Source: Rhodospirillaceae bacterium
GTDB taxonomy: Bacteria; Pseudomonadota; Alphaproteobacteria; UBA7985
DNA length: 34,904 nucleotides
Direction: 5' to 3'
Assembly: GCA_002711265.1 (NCBI GenBank)
Contig: PAGB01000006.1
Span: 96,858 to 131,761 of the forward strand
Shown here: one piece after another, positions 25,260 to 34,904 of the stretch
Layout of the letters: each line of letters starts with the position of its first letter
How positions within the stretch are numbered: position 1 is the first letter of the stretch
Position numbers and translations under genes: made by a program
The notes under the pieces: model-generated
Seen by the model: the letters and a program-made list of their open reading frames with translations, nothing else
Database searches by the model: none
What the model was told of the DNA's origin: nothing

Positions 25260-26537
25260 GTGGCCCACCTGCTGACCCTTCTGTCCTGGCTGTTGGCGCC
25301 GCTGCTGGCGGTGGGGCTGCGTTTGCGTGGGGAACCGGCAGCGCGGACCGCTGAGCGGCTCGCCCGGGGCTCTCTCGCAAAGATGGAGCAAGCGGAGAAC
25401 ACCAAAGCGACCGACGCCCCCGAAGTGCTGTGGTTTCATGGGGCTTCAGTCGGCGAAGTGCGGGCGCTGCTGCCGCTCGTGCTCCACTACGCGAACCGGT
25501 CTGAGGCCTGCGAAGGCGTGCTCTTGACGGTGCAGAGTGCACAGGGGTACGCGGTCGCCACACAGGCGCTCGATGGTCAGCCGCGCGTGGCTGTTGCCAT
25601 GGCGCCCATGGATCATCCCGGGGTCATGGCGCGTTTCTGCGCGCACCATCGCCTGCGCGGGCTGGTGCTTTACGAAAATGAACTCTGGCCGGGCTGGCTG
25701 GCGGCATTGCGGGCGAGGGGCGTGCCGGTGGTCCTTCTCGATGCATCGCTGTCGGCGCGCAGTCTGCGATTCTGGCGACGGTGGCCGGGGCTGACGGCCT
25801 CGGTCGGGGCAGGGTTGTCACGGGTGACTGCGGCGGACTCCGGCCAGCGACAGGCTTTGGACGCGCTGGGCTGGGGGCCGGTACACCAGACGCCTCCGCT
25901 GAAGCTGGTTGGCTCGGCGCTGCCGGTTGACCCGGCGGAACTGGCGCGCTGGCGGCACTGGCGCCGGAAGGGTGCACCGCTGCTGGTCTTTGCCAACGTC
26001 CACCCCGGTGAGATCCGGGCCGTGGAGGGTATGATCGCTGGGTGGATGGCGCTGGTGGCAGGAACGGCGGGTTCGGTGCGCACAGACACGGACCGTGCTG
26101 ACGTGCAGATCATCGTCGCGCCCCGACATCCGGAGAAGCTGGCGCGCTTCAGACAGGCCCTGGGTGGCGAAGGGCCGGGGTTCGCCTACTGGACCGGGTT
26201 CGGGACGCTGGGCACGCTCTACGCGCTGGGCGGCATAGTGGTGATCGGGGGCGGCTTTGACGCGAAGGTCGGCTCGCACAATCCGATGGAGGCACTGCGG
26301 GCGGGCTGTGTCACGGTCTGCGGGCCTCATTCGGGCAAGCAGGCGGCGTTGATTGCGCTTCTTGAAGCAGAAGGGCTGATTGCTCACTGGGCTGAACTGA
26401 CTTCGGCCGGAGACGTGGGTGTGGAAGCACAGTTTACGGCTCCACAAATTCGGCTTAAGGCTCTGGCCCAGCATGCAGAAACATCGTCGCAGGCCACCAT
26501 CGACGAGGCTATTTTCGGGTGTTCGCCAGAAGACTGA
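25260..26537 (+). CDS. waaA: 3-deoxy-D-manno-octulosonic acid (KDO) transferase
   Basis: A 425-residue GT30 glycosyltransferase that adds KDO to lipid A precursor at the inner membrane. The N-terminus has a short hydrophobic segment (LLTLLSWLLAPLLAVGL, 4-20) that acts as membrane anchor. WFHGASVGE (58-66) contains the catalytic Glu66. ENELWPGWLAAL is the second conserved block. GGGFDAKVGSHNPMEALRAG and CGPHSGK form the CMP-KDO region. The start is GTG with GAGAGAGG just upstream. Its presence implies LPS in the outer membrane. It lies 56 bp after pmbA and converges on the peroxiredoxin gene. Confidence 0.9.
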   Translation: MAHLLTLLSWLLAPLLAVGLRLRGEPAARTAERLARGSLAKMEQAENTKATDAPEVLWFHGASVGEVRALLPLVLHYANRSEACEGVLLTVQSAQGYAVATQALDGQPRVAVAMAPMDHPGVMARFCAHHRLRGLVLYENELWPGWLAALRARGVPVVLLDASLSARSLRFWRRWPGLTASVGAGLSRVTAADSGQRQALDALGWGPVHQTPPLKLVGSALPVDPAELARWRHWRRKGAPLLVFANVHPGEIRAVEGMIAGWMALVAGTAGSVRTDTDRADVQIIVAPRHPEKLARFRQALGGEGPGFAYWTGFGTLGTLYALGGIVVIGGGFDAKVGSHNPMEALRAGCVTVCGPHSGKQAALIALLEAEGLIAHWAELTSAGDVGVEAQFTAPQIRLKALAQHAETSSQATIDEAIFGCSPED

Positions 26538-26601
26538 TGGCCGCTGCCCTCACCCTTGGTCGAGCAGCTCACTCAGTCGTCTTGCTATCTGCCTGATTGG
26601 A

Positions 26602-27078
26602 TCAGAACTTGTCCAAGGCTTCCAGGATCACCTCGGCTCCCGAGACCTCCAAGTTTCCAACCTCGAAGTATGTGATCTTGCTTTCCCGGACGATGGCGGC
26701 GTAGCGCGCGGCGCGCAGACCCAGCCCGGTCTTGGACATATCCGCTTCCACGCCCAGCGCTTTGGCCAGCGTCGCATCCCAGTCGGCTAGGGTCGCGATC
26801 CCCTCGTGCCCCTGATCCTTATTCCACATGTTCAGCACATAGGGGTCGTTGACCGAATGGACGGCGATCACGTCGACGCCCTTGGCTTTGATATCGTCAT
26901 AGAGCTCAACGAAGCCCGGCAGATGGCGTATGCTGCAGGTCGGGGTAAAGGCCCCCGGCACGCCGAATATCACAGCTGTCTTTCCGGCAATCAACTCGCC
27001 GACAGCTAGATCCACAGGGGCATCGTCCCAGGTCTTCACGGTTACGCTTGGAAACGGATCGCCCACGCTGATAGTCAT
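26602..27078 (-). CDS. Peroxiredoxin, Prx5-type
   Basis: A 158-residue cytoplasmic thiol peroxidase of the Prx5 (redoxin) group. PGAFTPTCSIRHLPGF (41-56) contains the peroxidatic Cys48 with the conserved Pro and Thr. The active-site Arg is expected in the RAARYAAIV stretch. There is no second cysteine, so it must work as a 1-Cys enzyme with an external thiol such as glutathione or glutaredoxin. ATG at 27078 (MTISVGDPFP) is the family start; a TTG 27 bases upstream is less likely. It lies 88 bp downstream of the DsbD-type gene on the same strand. Confidence 0.93.
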   Translation of the reverse strand: MTISVGDPFPSVTVKTWDDAPVDLAVGELIAGKTAVIFGVPGAFTPTCSIRHLPGFVELYDDIKAKGVDVIAVHSVNDPYVLNMWNKDQGHEGIATLADWDATLAKALGVEADMSKTGLGLRAARYAAIVRESKITYFEVGNLEVSGAEVILEALDKF

Positions 27079-27166
27079 GCCAGTCTCGCTCTCTACTCGC
27101 TGCAATGCACTCGGAACAAAAGCGCGCCCCGAAATCAGCCCGCCTCATGGCACTGATGTGGATCAA

Positions 27167-29443
<2,277 letters not shown>

Positions 29444-29558
29444 TCCTTGTCTGTATCCCTGCTCTCTGTCCGGCGCCGACCCTGCTCCTTTGTGCAGCGA
29501 CGGCGGCGGCCAAAATTCTGTCTCGGGCACACCTATAGGCAACTTTGGCCCTGCTGTC

Positions 29559-29621
29559 GCTTCACGAGCCGCTGAGCAAAGGTGACGAATACATCACCCC
29601 AATGTTGATCACCCGTGAAGC
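29559..29621. promoter_or_regulatory. Nested inverted repeats between dsbD-type gene and yqgE
   Basis: GCTTCACG (29559-29566) and CGTGAAGC (29614-29621) are perfect 8-bp inverted arms. Between them GGTGA (29581-29585) can pair with TCACC at 29594-29598 or 29609-29613. The element sits in the 234-bp divergent spacer. It may be an operator or a folded leader. Confidence 0.35.
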
Positions 29622-29677
29622 GGAATGTCACAGCTTTGAGCCTTTACAGACGCCGTCAGCCGCTTACTCTATAAGAC

Positions 29678-30277
29678 ATGTCCGATAACATCGCGCCTAG
29701 CACAGAGTTTTCCGTGTCCAGCACCCCCTATGGGCTGCAGGGCAAGCTGCTGGTGGCAACCCCACACATCGGCGACCCTCTGTTCGAAAAGTCGGTGATC
29801 TACATGTGCCTGCACGGCGAAGACGGTGCCATGGGCGTGGTCGTCAATCACAGCCACCACGGTCTGACTTTCACCGAAGTGCTGGAAAACCTGTCGATCG
29901 ACGCCAACGTGCCGCCCAGCGGCCGCGTCACGCGCGGCGGCCCGGTACAGGAGCAGCGCGGCTTCGTCCTGCACTCGCCCGATTACCAGCACGACACCAC
30001 GATTAAAGTCACCGACGAGGTCTGCTTGACCACCGCCGTGGAAATCCTGCGCGACATCGCCGACGGCGATGGCCCGGCAGACTACCTGATCGCGCTGGGC
30101 TGTTCGCAGTGGTCCGCCGGGCAGCTGGAGCAGGAGCTGGAAGCGAACGCCTGGATCAGCATCGAGCCTGACCACGAGCTCATTTTCCTCTCCGAAAATG
30201 AACCGGCCTGGAAGCAGGCCATCGCTAAGCTTGGCATCGACCCGGGCCAGCTCGCTTCTGTGGGCGGGCACGCCTGA
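29678..30277 (+). CDS. yqgE: YqgE/AlgH family protein (UPF0301, DUF179)
   Basis: A 199-residue protein of the YqgE/AlgH family. After a 20-residue leader comes GKLLVATPHIGDPLFEKSV, then EDGAMGVVVN, RGGPVQEQRGFVLHS and DYLIALGCSQWSAGQLEQEL. These are the four conserved blocks of the family. The biochemical function is not established; in Pseudomonas AlgH affects alginate regulation, which need not hold here. ATG at 29678 has no clear Shine-Dalgarno. TATAAG lies just 2 bases before the ATG, so either the leader is very short or the real -10 is further upstream. The DUF4170 gene follows on the same strand 107 bp later. Confidence 0.93.
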   Translation: MSDNIAPSTEFSVSSTPYGLQGKLLVATPHIGDPLFEKSVIYMCLHGEDGAMGVVVNHSHHGLTFTEVLENLSIDANVPPSGRVTRGGPVQEQRGFVLHSPDYQHDTTIKVTDEVCLTTAVEILRDIADGDGPADYLIALGCSQWSAGQLEQELEANAWISIEPDHELIFLSENEPAWKQAIAKLGIDPGQLASVGGHA

Positions 30278-30384
30278 CCCCTGCGCTTTGAGCGATGACA
30301 GCGACGCCCGGGGGCGTTAGGAGAACGCTGCACTCGGCGGTAATCCGCCACCACTACGAGCACCAGTAAGAGAAAGCGACACTC

Positions 30385-31023
30385 ATGCGGCAGTTCTGGG
30401 TCGTGGGCGGCGTCTATGAATCGACCGCCTTCAATAATCTGGTTGATGGGGCCGAGGAAGTCCGTGAAGGCCCTTTTGACGACTACGACAAGGCGCTCAA
30501 AGTCTGGCAGCGCCTGGCCTGGGAAACCGTGGACGATGCCAACGCGCACTTCCATATCGAAGAAGACGACATGACCGCAGGCGGTAAGGGCGCCTTCTGG
30601 GTCATTGGCGGTAGCTTTAAGGACACTTCATTCCGAGAATGGGCAGGCGTGCCCGAGCGCCACGGTCCCTTCGAGACTTATGCCGAGGCCGAAGCCAAGT
30701 GGCAGGAACTCGCGTGGGCCACGGTCGACGACGCCACTGCGCAGTACCGCATCGAGTCCATCCAGCCGACCGACGGTGGCGATGGCAGCGCGGCGCCCGA
30801 GCGCCTTGCCTACCGCTTGCTGACCGGTCCTGACACCCGGGAATTCTGTGAAAAGATCTCAGCTGCGCTGGCGGATGGTTACGTCCTGTACGGCGACCCG
30901 ACCATGATTGTGCAGGATGGAAAGGCCGTCTGTGGTCAGGCCGTGATCCTGCCAGCCGAAGCCAAGAAAACTGCAAAAACCGAAAGGGCAAAAACCGAAA
31001 GGGAAAGTGCGAGCGTCGACTAG
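30385..31023 (+). CDS. Tandem DUF4170 plus DUF1737 protein
   Basis: A 212-residue soluble protein with three small domains. Residues 4-58 (FWVVGGVYESTAFNN, then GPFDDYDKALKVWQRLAWET) and 71-123 (FWVIGGSFKDTSF, then GPFETYAEAEAKWQELAWAT) are two copies of the alphaproteobacterial DUF4170 unit; both keep FWVxGG, GPF, the Trp helix and TVDDA. Residues 142-188 (YRLLTGPDTREFCEKISAAL, then GDPTMIVQDG) match DUF1737. A basic tail contains the exact repeat AKTERAKTER. Neither domain has a known function. No membrane segment or signal is seen. Its stop codon interlocks with that of the convergent M16 peptidase gene. The Shine-Dalgarno (AAGAGAAAG) is only fair. Confidence 0.85.
   Translation: MRQFWVVGGVYESTAFNNLVDGAEEVREGPFDDYDKALKVWQRLAWETVDDANAHFHIEEDDMTAGGKGAFWVIGGSFKDTSFREWAGVPERHGPFETYAEAEAKWQELAWATVDDATAQYRIESIQPTDGGDGSAAPERLAYRLLTGPDTREFCEKISAALADGYVLYGDPTMIVQDGKAVCGQAVILPAEAKKTAKTERAKTERESASVD
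30973..31002 (+). repeat. 15-bp perfect tandem duplication in the C-terminal tail
   Basis: Two identical copies of GCAAAAACCGAAAGG (30973-30987 and 30988-31002) in frame encode AKTER twice (residues 197-206). The A-rich unit stands out from the GC-rich surroundings and could be slippage-prone. Confidence 0.85.
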
Positions 31024-32294
31024 GCCGCCGCGCGCAACCGCTCGCCCAGCTGATGCAGAGCGGCCGGGTCGTCCAGCGGCCCCACGGCGGCCAGCGTGAC
31101 CGGGGTGGACAAGATCAGCTCCGCTTCCTGCCGCAGCGCCGTCGAGTCCACCGCATCGATCTGCCCGATAAGATCTCCGACCGAACGCGGGATGCCGTAG
31201 ACCAGCATCTGCTGAGCCGCATCCTCAGCCCGGCTGGACGTGCTCTCCCGCGCCATCAGGAACGAGGTTCGGATCTGCGCCCGGGCACGCTCGACCTCTT
31301 CTTCCGGGATCGGTTCTTCCACCAATCGCCGGAGTTCGTCGATGACCACGCCGAGCAGCTCCATCTCGGCATCCTGCCCCGTGCCGGCGTAGACTGAAAA
31401 CAGCCCGGTATCGGCGTAGCCCGAAGTATGGGCGCCGACGTGGTAGGCCAGCCCCCGGCGCTCGCGCACTTCCTGGAACAGGCGCGAGGACGCCCCACCG
31501 CCGAGCAGCGTTGCCAGCACCGCGCTGGCGAAGTAGCGGGCTTCGGTCACCGGCGCGCCTTCGAAACCCAGCACGGTATGGACCTGCTCCAGCGCGCGTT
31601 CACGCAAGCGGACACCGCCGGTATAGAGCGCAGCAGGGGGCATTTCACGCGGGTCGCGCTGCTCCCGGTCGGGCCAGAACAGGGCCTCGGCCTGCCGGGT
31701 GATATAGTCGTGGTCGACCCCACCGCTGGCGACCAGAATCGCCTTGTCCGGCCGGTAGTGGTAGCGCCAGAAGTCCAGCGCAGCCGCTCGATCGATCCGG
31801 CCCACGGTCTGCTGGCTGCCCAGCACCGACTGTCCCAGCCCCTGGCCGGCGAAAGCCTGTGCCTGAAAATCGGTGAACACCACGTCGTCGGGTGCGTCTT
31901 CGGCCTGGGCAATCTCCTGCAGGATCACAGCGCGCTCGCGCTCGATATCCGCATCGTTCAGCGCCGAGAACTGCAGAATATCGGCCAGCACGTCGAGACC
32001 CAGCGCCGTATCCTTGCTCAGCATGCGCGCATAAAAGGCTGTGCTTTCACGGCTGGTGTAGGCATTCAGATAGCCGCCCTTCGCCTCGATTTCCTCACTG
32101 ATGGCAAAGGCGGAGCGGCGGGCGGTGCCCTTGAACAGCAGGTGTTCGAGAAAGTGCGCCATGCCGCTGTGTTCGGGCTTCTCGTAGCGGGCGCCAACCT
32201 TGAGCCACAGACCCAGCGCCACTGTTTCCACACCCGGCATGGTGTCGGTCACGATCTGCAGACCGTTGTTCAGTTGGCTGATGGTAACGCTCAA
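31020..32294 (-). CDS. M16 family zinc peptidase (processing-peptidase-like)
   Basis: A 424-residue pitrilysin-family protein. The inverted zinc motif HFLEH (H47, E50, H51) in GMAHFLEHLLFKGTARR is intact, with the downstream acidic ligand expected in the ERERAVILQEIAQAEDAP helix. GGGASSRLFQEVRERRGLAY in the second half is the conserved Arg-Tyr region, so this looks like an active, beta-MPP-like single-chain form. The start is TTG at 32294: it lies 6 bases after a near-perfect GGGAGGGGGA and gives the family N-terminus VTISQLNNGLQIVT. It follows thrC by 37 bp, an arrangement common in alphaproteobacteria, and its stop codon interlocks with that of the DUF4170 gene. Confidence 0.93.
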   Translation of the reverse strand: MSVTISQLNNGLQIVTDTMPGVETVALGLWLKVGARYEKPEHSGMAHFLEHLLFKGTARRSAFAISEEIEAKGGYLNAYTSRESTAFYARMLSKDTALGLDVLADILQFSALNDADIERERAVILQEIAQAEDAPDDVVFTDFQAQAFAGQGLGQSVLGSQQTVGRIDRAAALDFWRYHYRPDKAILVASGGVDHDYITRQAEALFWPDREQRDPREMPPAALYTGGVRLRERALEQVHTVLGFEGAPVTEARYFASAVLATLLGGGASSRLFQEVRERRGLAYHVGAHTSGYADTGLFSVYAGTGQDAEMELLGVVIDELRRLVEEPIPEEEVERARAQIRTSFLMARESTSSRAEDAAQQMLVYGIPRSVGDLIGQIDAVDSTALRQEAELILSTPVTLAAVGPLDDPAALHQLGERLRAAA

Positions 32295-32300
32295 GACTTA

Positions 32301-32310
32301 TCCCCCTCCC
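32301..32310 (-). promoter_or_regulatory. Strong ribosome binding site that decides a TTG start
   Basis: On the minus strand GGGAGGGGGA lies 6 bases before TTG at 32294. No in-frame ATG occurs near the expected N-terminus, so the M16 peptidase most likely starts at TTG. Confidence 0.8.
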
Positions 32311-32331
32311 GCGCAGACCGGCGTATGGGTT

Positions 32332-33723
32332 TCAGCCCTGCCGGTTGCTCAGGACGTGCTTTTGCACGTCTTCGAGCGCGTTGGCCAGCACCGAGAAGCG
32401 CTCGGGCCGGTCGTAGAGGTCGGCGAGGTGTACCGGCAATGCCGGCACAGCGCCCAGCGCCTGCTCGACCGCGGCGGGGAACTTGGCCGGGTGGGCCGTG
32501 GCCAGCGCCACTGCCGGGCGCTCGCTGCTGCCGAATTCGGCGGCGTGCTGGACCCCGATTACCGTATGCGGATCGAGCACTTCACCCGTCGCCGCGTACC
32601 AGTGCTTCATCGCCGCCAGACAGTCGGGATCGCTGAGCGAAAACCCGTGGAACTCAGACCTGGCGCGCTCCCAGCCGCCCTGTCCCACCTGCATCCGACC
32701 GGTCTGGCGGAAGTCAGTCATGGTCTTGGCGGTCGCGTTGCCGTCCCGGTCGAGTAGGTCGAACAGGTAGCGTTCGAAGTTGGACGAAATCTGAATATCC
32801 ATCGACGGGCTCAGGCTCGGCTCGACCCCGCGCACGCTCATATCATCGCTCTCTAAGAAGCGGGTCAGAATATCGTTGCGGTTGGAGCCGACCATGAGCC
32901 GCCCCATGGGCAGCCCCATCTGCTTGGCGGCATAGCCGGCAAACACGTTGCCGAAGTTACCGGTCGGCACACAGAAGTCGACCTCTCGCTCGGGCGCGCC
33001 CAGCCGCAGCGCCGCCCAGAAGTAATAGACGATCTGGGCCATGATCCGCGCCCAGTTGATCGAATTCACCGCCGACAGGTTCACGGTCTCGCGGAATTGC
33101 TTGTCGGCGAACATGGCCTTCACCAAATCCTGGCAGTCGTCGAAGGTGCCGTCGATGGCCAGTGCGTGGACATTCTCCGCCGTGACCGTGGTCATCTGCC
33201 GCTGCTGCACCGGGCTGACCCGGCCCTCAGGGAACAGGATGAAGATATCGGCGCGCGCACGGCCCTTGATTGCCTCGATCGCAGCCGAACCCGTATCGCC
33301 GGAGGTCGCGCCGACGATGGTGATGCGCCGGTCCTGCCGCTCCAGCACATAATCGAACAGATGCCCCAGCAGCTGCAGCGCGCAGTCCTTGAACGCCAGC
33401 GTAGGGCCGTGGAACAGCTCCAGCAGGTAAAGGTTGGAATCCAGCTGCTTCAGCGGGGTCACCGATGGATGCTGGAAGGTCGCGTAGGCCCGATCCACCA
33501 GCTCGGCAAAATCGGCGCGCGGGATGCTGCCTTCGACGAAGGGCAGCATGACCTCGACCGCCAGCTCCTGATAGCTCAGAGTTGCCCACTGGCGCAGCTG
33601 TTCGGCGCTGATCTGCGGCCACGACTTGGGCACGTACAGCCCGCCGTCGTTCGCCAGCCCGGCAAGCAGGACTTCGTCAAACCCGAGTTCGGGCGCCGAT
33701 CCGCGTGTTGATATGTAATGCAT
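32332..33723 (-). CDS. thrC: Threonine synthase
   Basis: A 463-residue PLP enzyme that converts O-phosphohomoserine to threonine, the last step of threonine synthesis. The N-terminus MHYISTRGSAPELGFDEVLL is typical of the long bacterial/fungal-type ThrC. Lys112 in PTLAFKDCALQLLGH is the expected Schiff-base lysine. GATSGDTGSAAIEAIKG binds the cofactor phosphate, and VPTGNFGNVFAGY follows. The length agrees with the family (about 460). The start at 33723 is set by GGGAAAG about 10 bases upstream and by the family N-terminus; the frame continues upstream into the neighbouring gene without similarity. It is co-directional with the M16 peptidase downstream and the M32 peptidase upstream. Confidence 0.96.
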   Translation of the reverse strand: MHYISTRGSAPELGFDEVLLAGLANDGGLYVPKSWPQISAEQLRQWATLSYQELAVEVMLPFVEGSIPRADFAELVDRAYATFQHPSVTPLKQLDSNLYLLELFHGPTLAFKDCALQLLGHLFDYVLERQDRRITIVGATSGDTGSAAIEAIKGRARADIFILFPEGRVSPVQQRQMTTVTAENVHALAIDGTFDDCQDLVKAMFADKQFRETVNLSAVNSINWARIMAQIVYYFWAALRLGAPEREVDFCVPTGNFGNVFAGYAAKQMGLPMGRLMVGSNRNDILTRFLESDDMSVRGVEPSLSPSMDIQISSNFERYLFDLLDRDGNATAKTMTDFRQTGRMQVGQGGWERARSEFHGFSLSDPDCLAAMKHWYAATGEVLDPHTVIGVQHAAEFGSSERPAVALATAHPAKFPAAVEQALGAVPALPVHLADLYDRPERFSVLANALEDVQKHVLSNRQG

Positions 33724-33746
33724 CGTGCTTTCTTTCCCGCGTGCTT

Positions 33747-33760
33747 GCGCGCGCTCGCGC
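33747..33760. terminator. Short GC hairpin between the M32 and thrC genes
   Basis: GCGCG (33747-33751) and CGCGC (33756-33760) pair around loop CGCT, in the 62-bp spacer upstream of thrC. It is short and lacks a U run, so a role is uncertain. Confidence 0.25.
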
Positions 33761-33785
33761 GTGCTGCCTTGGTTCTGTGGGCAGC

Positions 33786-34904
33786 TTAGCCGTCGAGGTA
33801 ACGCCGCCGCAAATGCGCTTTGAACGCATCTGTGCGCAGGGGAGAGCCCGTCGCTTCGCTCAGGATCTCGTTGGTTGAGCCTGACGACGCCTTGCCGTGG
33901 ATGTTGGTCCGCAGCCAGCCAAGCAGCGGGGCAAAGTCCCCGGCCTCGATCCGCGCGTCGACATCGCCCAGCTGGTCGCGGGCGGCTGCGAAAACCTGCG
34001 CTGCGCACATGGCGCCGAGGCTGTAGGTCGGGAAGTAGCCGAAGGCACCGCTGTACCAGTGGATGTCCTGCAGGCAGCCTTCCCGGTCCGACGGCGGCCG
34101 GATCCCCAGCAGCGCTTCCAGCCCGTCACCCCACGCCTGCGGCAGGTCGGCGAGGTCGAGGTCGCCCTTGAGCATCGCCTTTTCAAGCCGGTAACGCAGG
34201 ATGACGTGCGCGGGGTAGGTCACTTCGTCGGCCTCCACCCGGATGAAGCTGCGCTCAACCCGCGCGGCGTGGCGGGAGAGGTTTTCTGCCGTCCACGCCG
34301 GACCGGACCGGCCGAAGGCCTGCGCCAGCCGGGGCGCGGCAAATTTCATGAAGGCCAGCGAGCGCACCACCTGCATTTCGATGGTCAGCGACTGGCTCTC
34401 GTGCAGCACCATGCCGCGCGACTGACCCACCGGCTGGCGCGCCCATTGGGCGGGCAGCCCTTGTTCGTACAGCGCGTGACCGGTTTCGTGCACCACCCCC
34501 ATCATCGCATCGAGGAAGGCGCCGTCGCGGTAACGGGTGGTCATGCGCACGTCGGTCGGGGTGCCACCGCAGAAGGGATGCGCCGAGGTATCCAGCCGCC
34601 CGTGGGCAAAATCAAAGCCCAGCGCGCCCATGATGTCCTGAAACACTGCCTTCTGCTGCTCGACGTCAAAGGGCCCTTCCAGCGGCAGCGGCGCGTCACG
34701 GCGCCCCTGCGCAGCCAGAACATCATCGAGGAAGTCGGGCAGGAAGGCGGCGTAGTCGTCGAACACAGCGTCGATCTCGGCCACGCTCAGGTCCGGCTCG
34801 AAGCCCTCGATCATCGCTTCGTACAGCGGCTGCCCGGTGGCGTCGGCGATGGCCTGTCCCGCCTGCCGCGCGAGGTCGAAACAGGTGCGCAGCGACGGCA
34901 GCGC
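33786..34904 (-). CDS. Carboxypeptidase Taq (M32) metallopeptidase (5' partial)
   Basis: An M32 family metallocarboxypeptidase whose 5' end lies beyond the window; 372 codons are visible and the frame stays open to the last base (…QPLYEAMIEGFEPDLS is continuous family sequence, so the internal ATG at 34814 is not the start). VVHETGHALYEQGL contains the zinc-binding HExxH (HETGH). VLHESQS provides the third ligand Glu. The C-terminal region with HWYSGAFGYFPTYSLGAMC is the conserved end of the family. The usual length is about 500, so roughly 130 residues are missing. It removes C-terminal residues from peptides in the cytoplasm. It lies 62 bp upstream of thrC on the same strand. Confidence 0.95.
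   Translation of the reverse strand, partial: ALPSLRTCFDLARQAGQAIADATGQPLYEAMIEGFEPDLSVAEIDAVFDDYAAFLPDFLDDVLAAQGRRDAPLPLEGPFDVEQQKAVFQDIMGALGFDFAHGRLDTSAHPFCGGTPTDVRMTTRYRDGAFLDAMMGVVHETGHALYEQGLPAQWARQPVGQSRGMVLHESQSLTIEMQVVRSLAFMKFAAPRLAQAFGRSGPAWTAENLSRHAARVERSFIRVEADEVTYPAHVILRYRLEKAMLKGDLDLADLPQAWGDGLEALLGIRPPSDREGCLQDIHWYSGAFGYFPTYSLGAMCAAQVFAAARDQLGDVDARIEAGDFAPLLGWLRTNIHGKASSGSTNEILSEATGSPLRTDAFKAHLRRRYLDG

Noticed and set aside
31428-32636. A 402-codon plus-strand frame opposite the M16 peptidase and thrC
   Set aside because: It spans the ends of two well-supported minus-strand genes and has no motif.

Overview
The window is a gene-dense, GC-rich stretch of a bacterial chromosome, most likely from an alphaproteobacterium. 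The reasons are the sdhCDAB order, a siroheme/sulfite-reductase operon carrying the small DUF2849 and DUF934 families, a protein built from DUF4170 and DUF1737 domains, the thrC / M16-peptidase pair, and a KDO transferase next to pmbA, which implies an LPS-bearing Gram-negative cell. I cannot name the genus. There is no sign of a phage, plasmid, insertion sequence or CRISPR array. Almost every gene is a housekeeping or common accessory gene.

Layout. 1-2313 is the 3' part of a dimethylglycine/sarcosine dehydrogenase-type flavoprotein. 2.6-8.8 kb holds a secreted fasciclin-domain protein, an unknown secreted protein, the ribosomal ATPase EttA, a GPH-type sugar/cation symporter, a family 2 glycosyltransferase and pyridoxal kinase PdxY. 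8.9-12.3 kb is the complete succinate dehydrogenase operon sdhCDAB. 12.5-17.1 kb, on the minus strand, is a sulfite-assimilation operon: cysG, DUF2849, cysI, a DUF934-rhodanese fusion and fpr. 17.3-22.4 kb holds HU, a small alpha/beta-barrel-type protein, a GNAT acetyltransferase, a secreted alpha/beta hydrolase, a four-helix membrane protein divergent from an Old Yellow Enzyme homologue, and a VOC protein. 22.7 kb is tRNA-Arg(CCT). 22.8-31 kb holds proline iminopeptidase, pmbA, waaA, a one-cysteine peroxiredoxin, a DsbD/ScsB-type reductase, YqgE and the DUF4170-DUF4170-DUF1737 protein. 31-34.9 kb, on the minus strand, holds an M16 peptidase, thrC and the 3' part of an M32 carboxypeptidase.

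The most notable unit is the sulfur operon. CysG makes siroheme, CysI uses it with electrons that Fpr can feed through ferredoxin, and DUF2849/DUF934 are the usual small partners. Two things are unusual. The PAPS reductase gene cysH, which in my knowledge of related operons sits beside cysI, is absent, and a rhodanese domain is fused to DUF934 instead. The methyltransferase half of CysG is also cut down to a fragment without its core SAM-binding motif. One reading is that sulfite here comes from thiosulfate or a persulfide rather than from activated sulfate. That is inference and depends on the rest of the genome.

Other points of interest are a repeat-rich, hairpin-rich spacer upstream of HU, an AT-rich operator-like palindrome between the OYE homologue and its divergent membrane-protein neighbour, two similar promoter candidates (TGGAC-N16/17 class), and several overlapping convergent gene ends.
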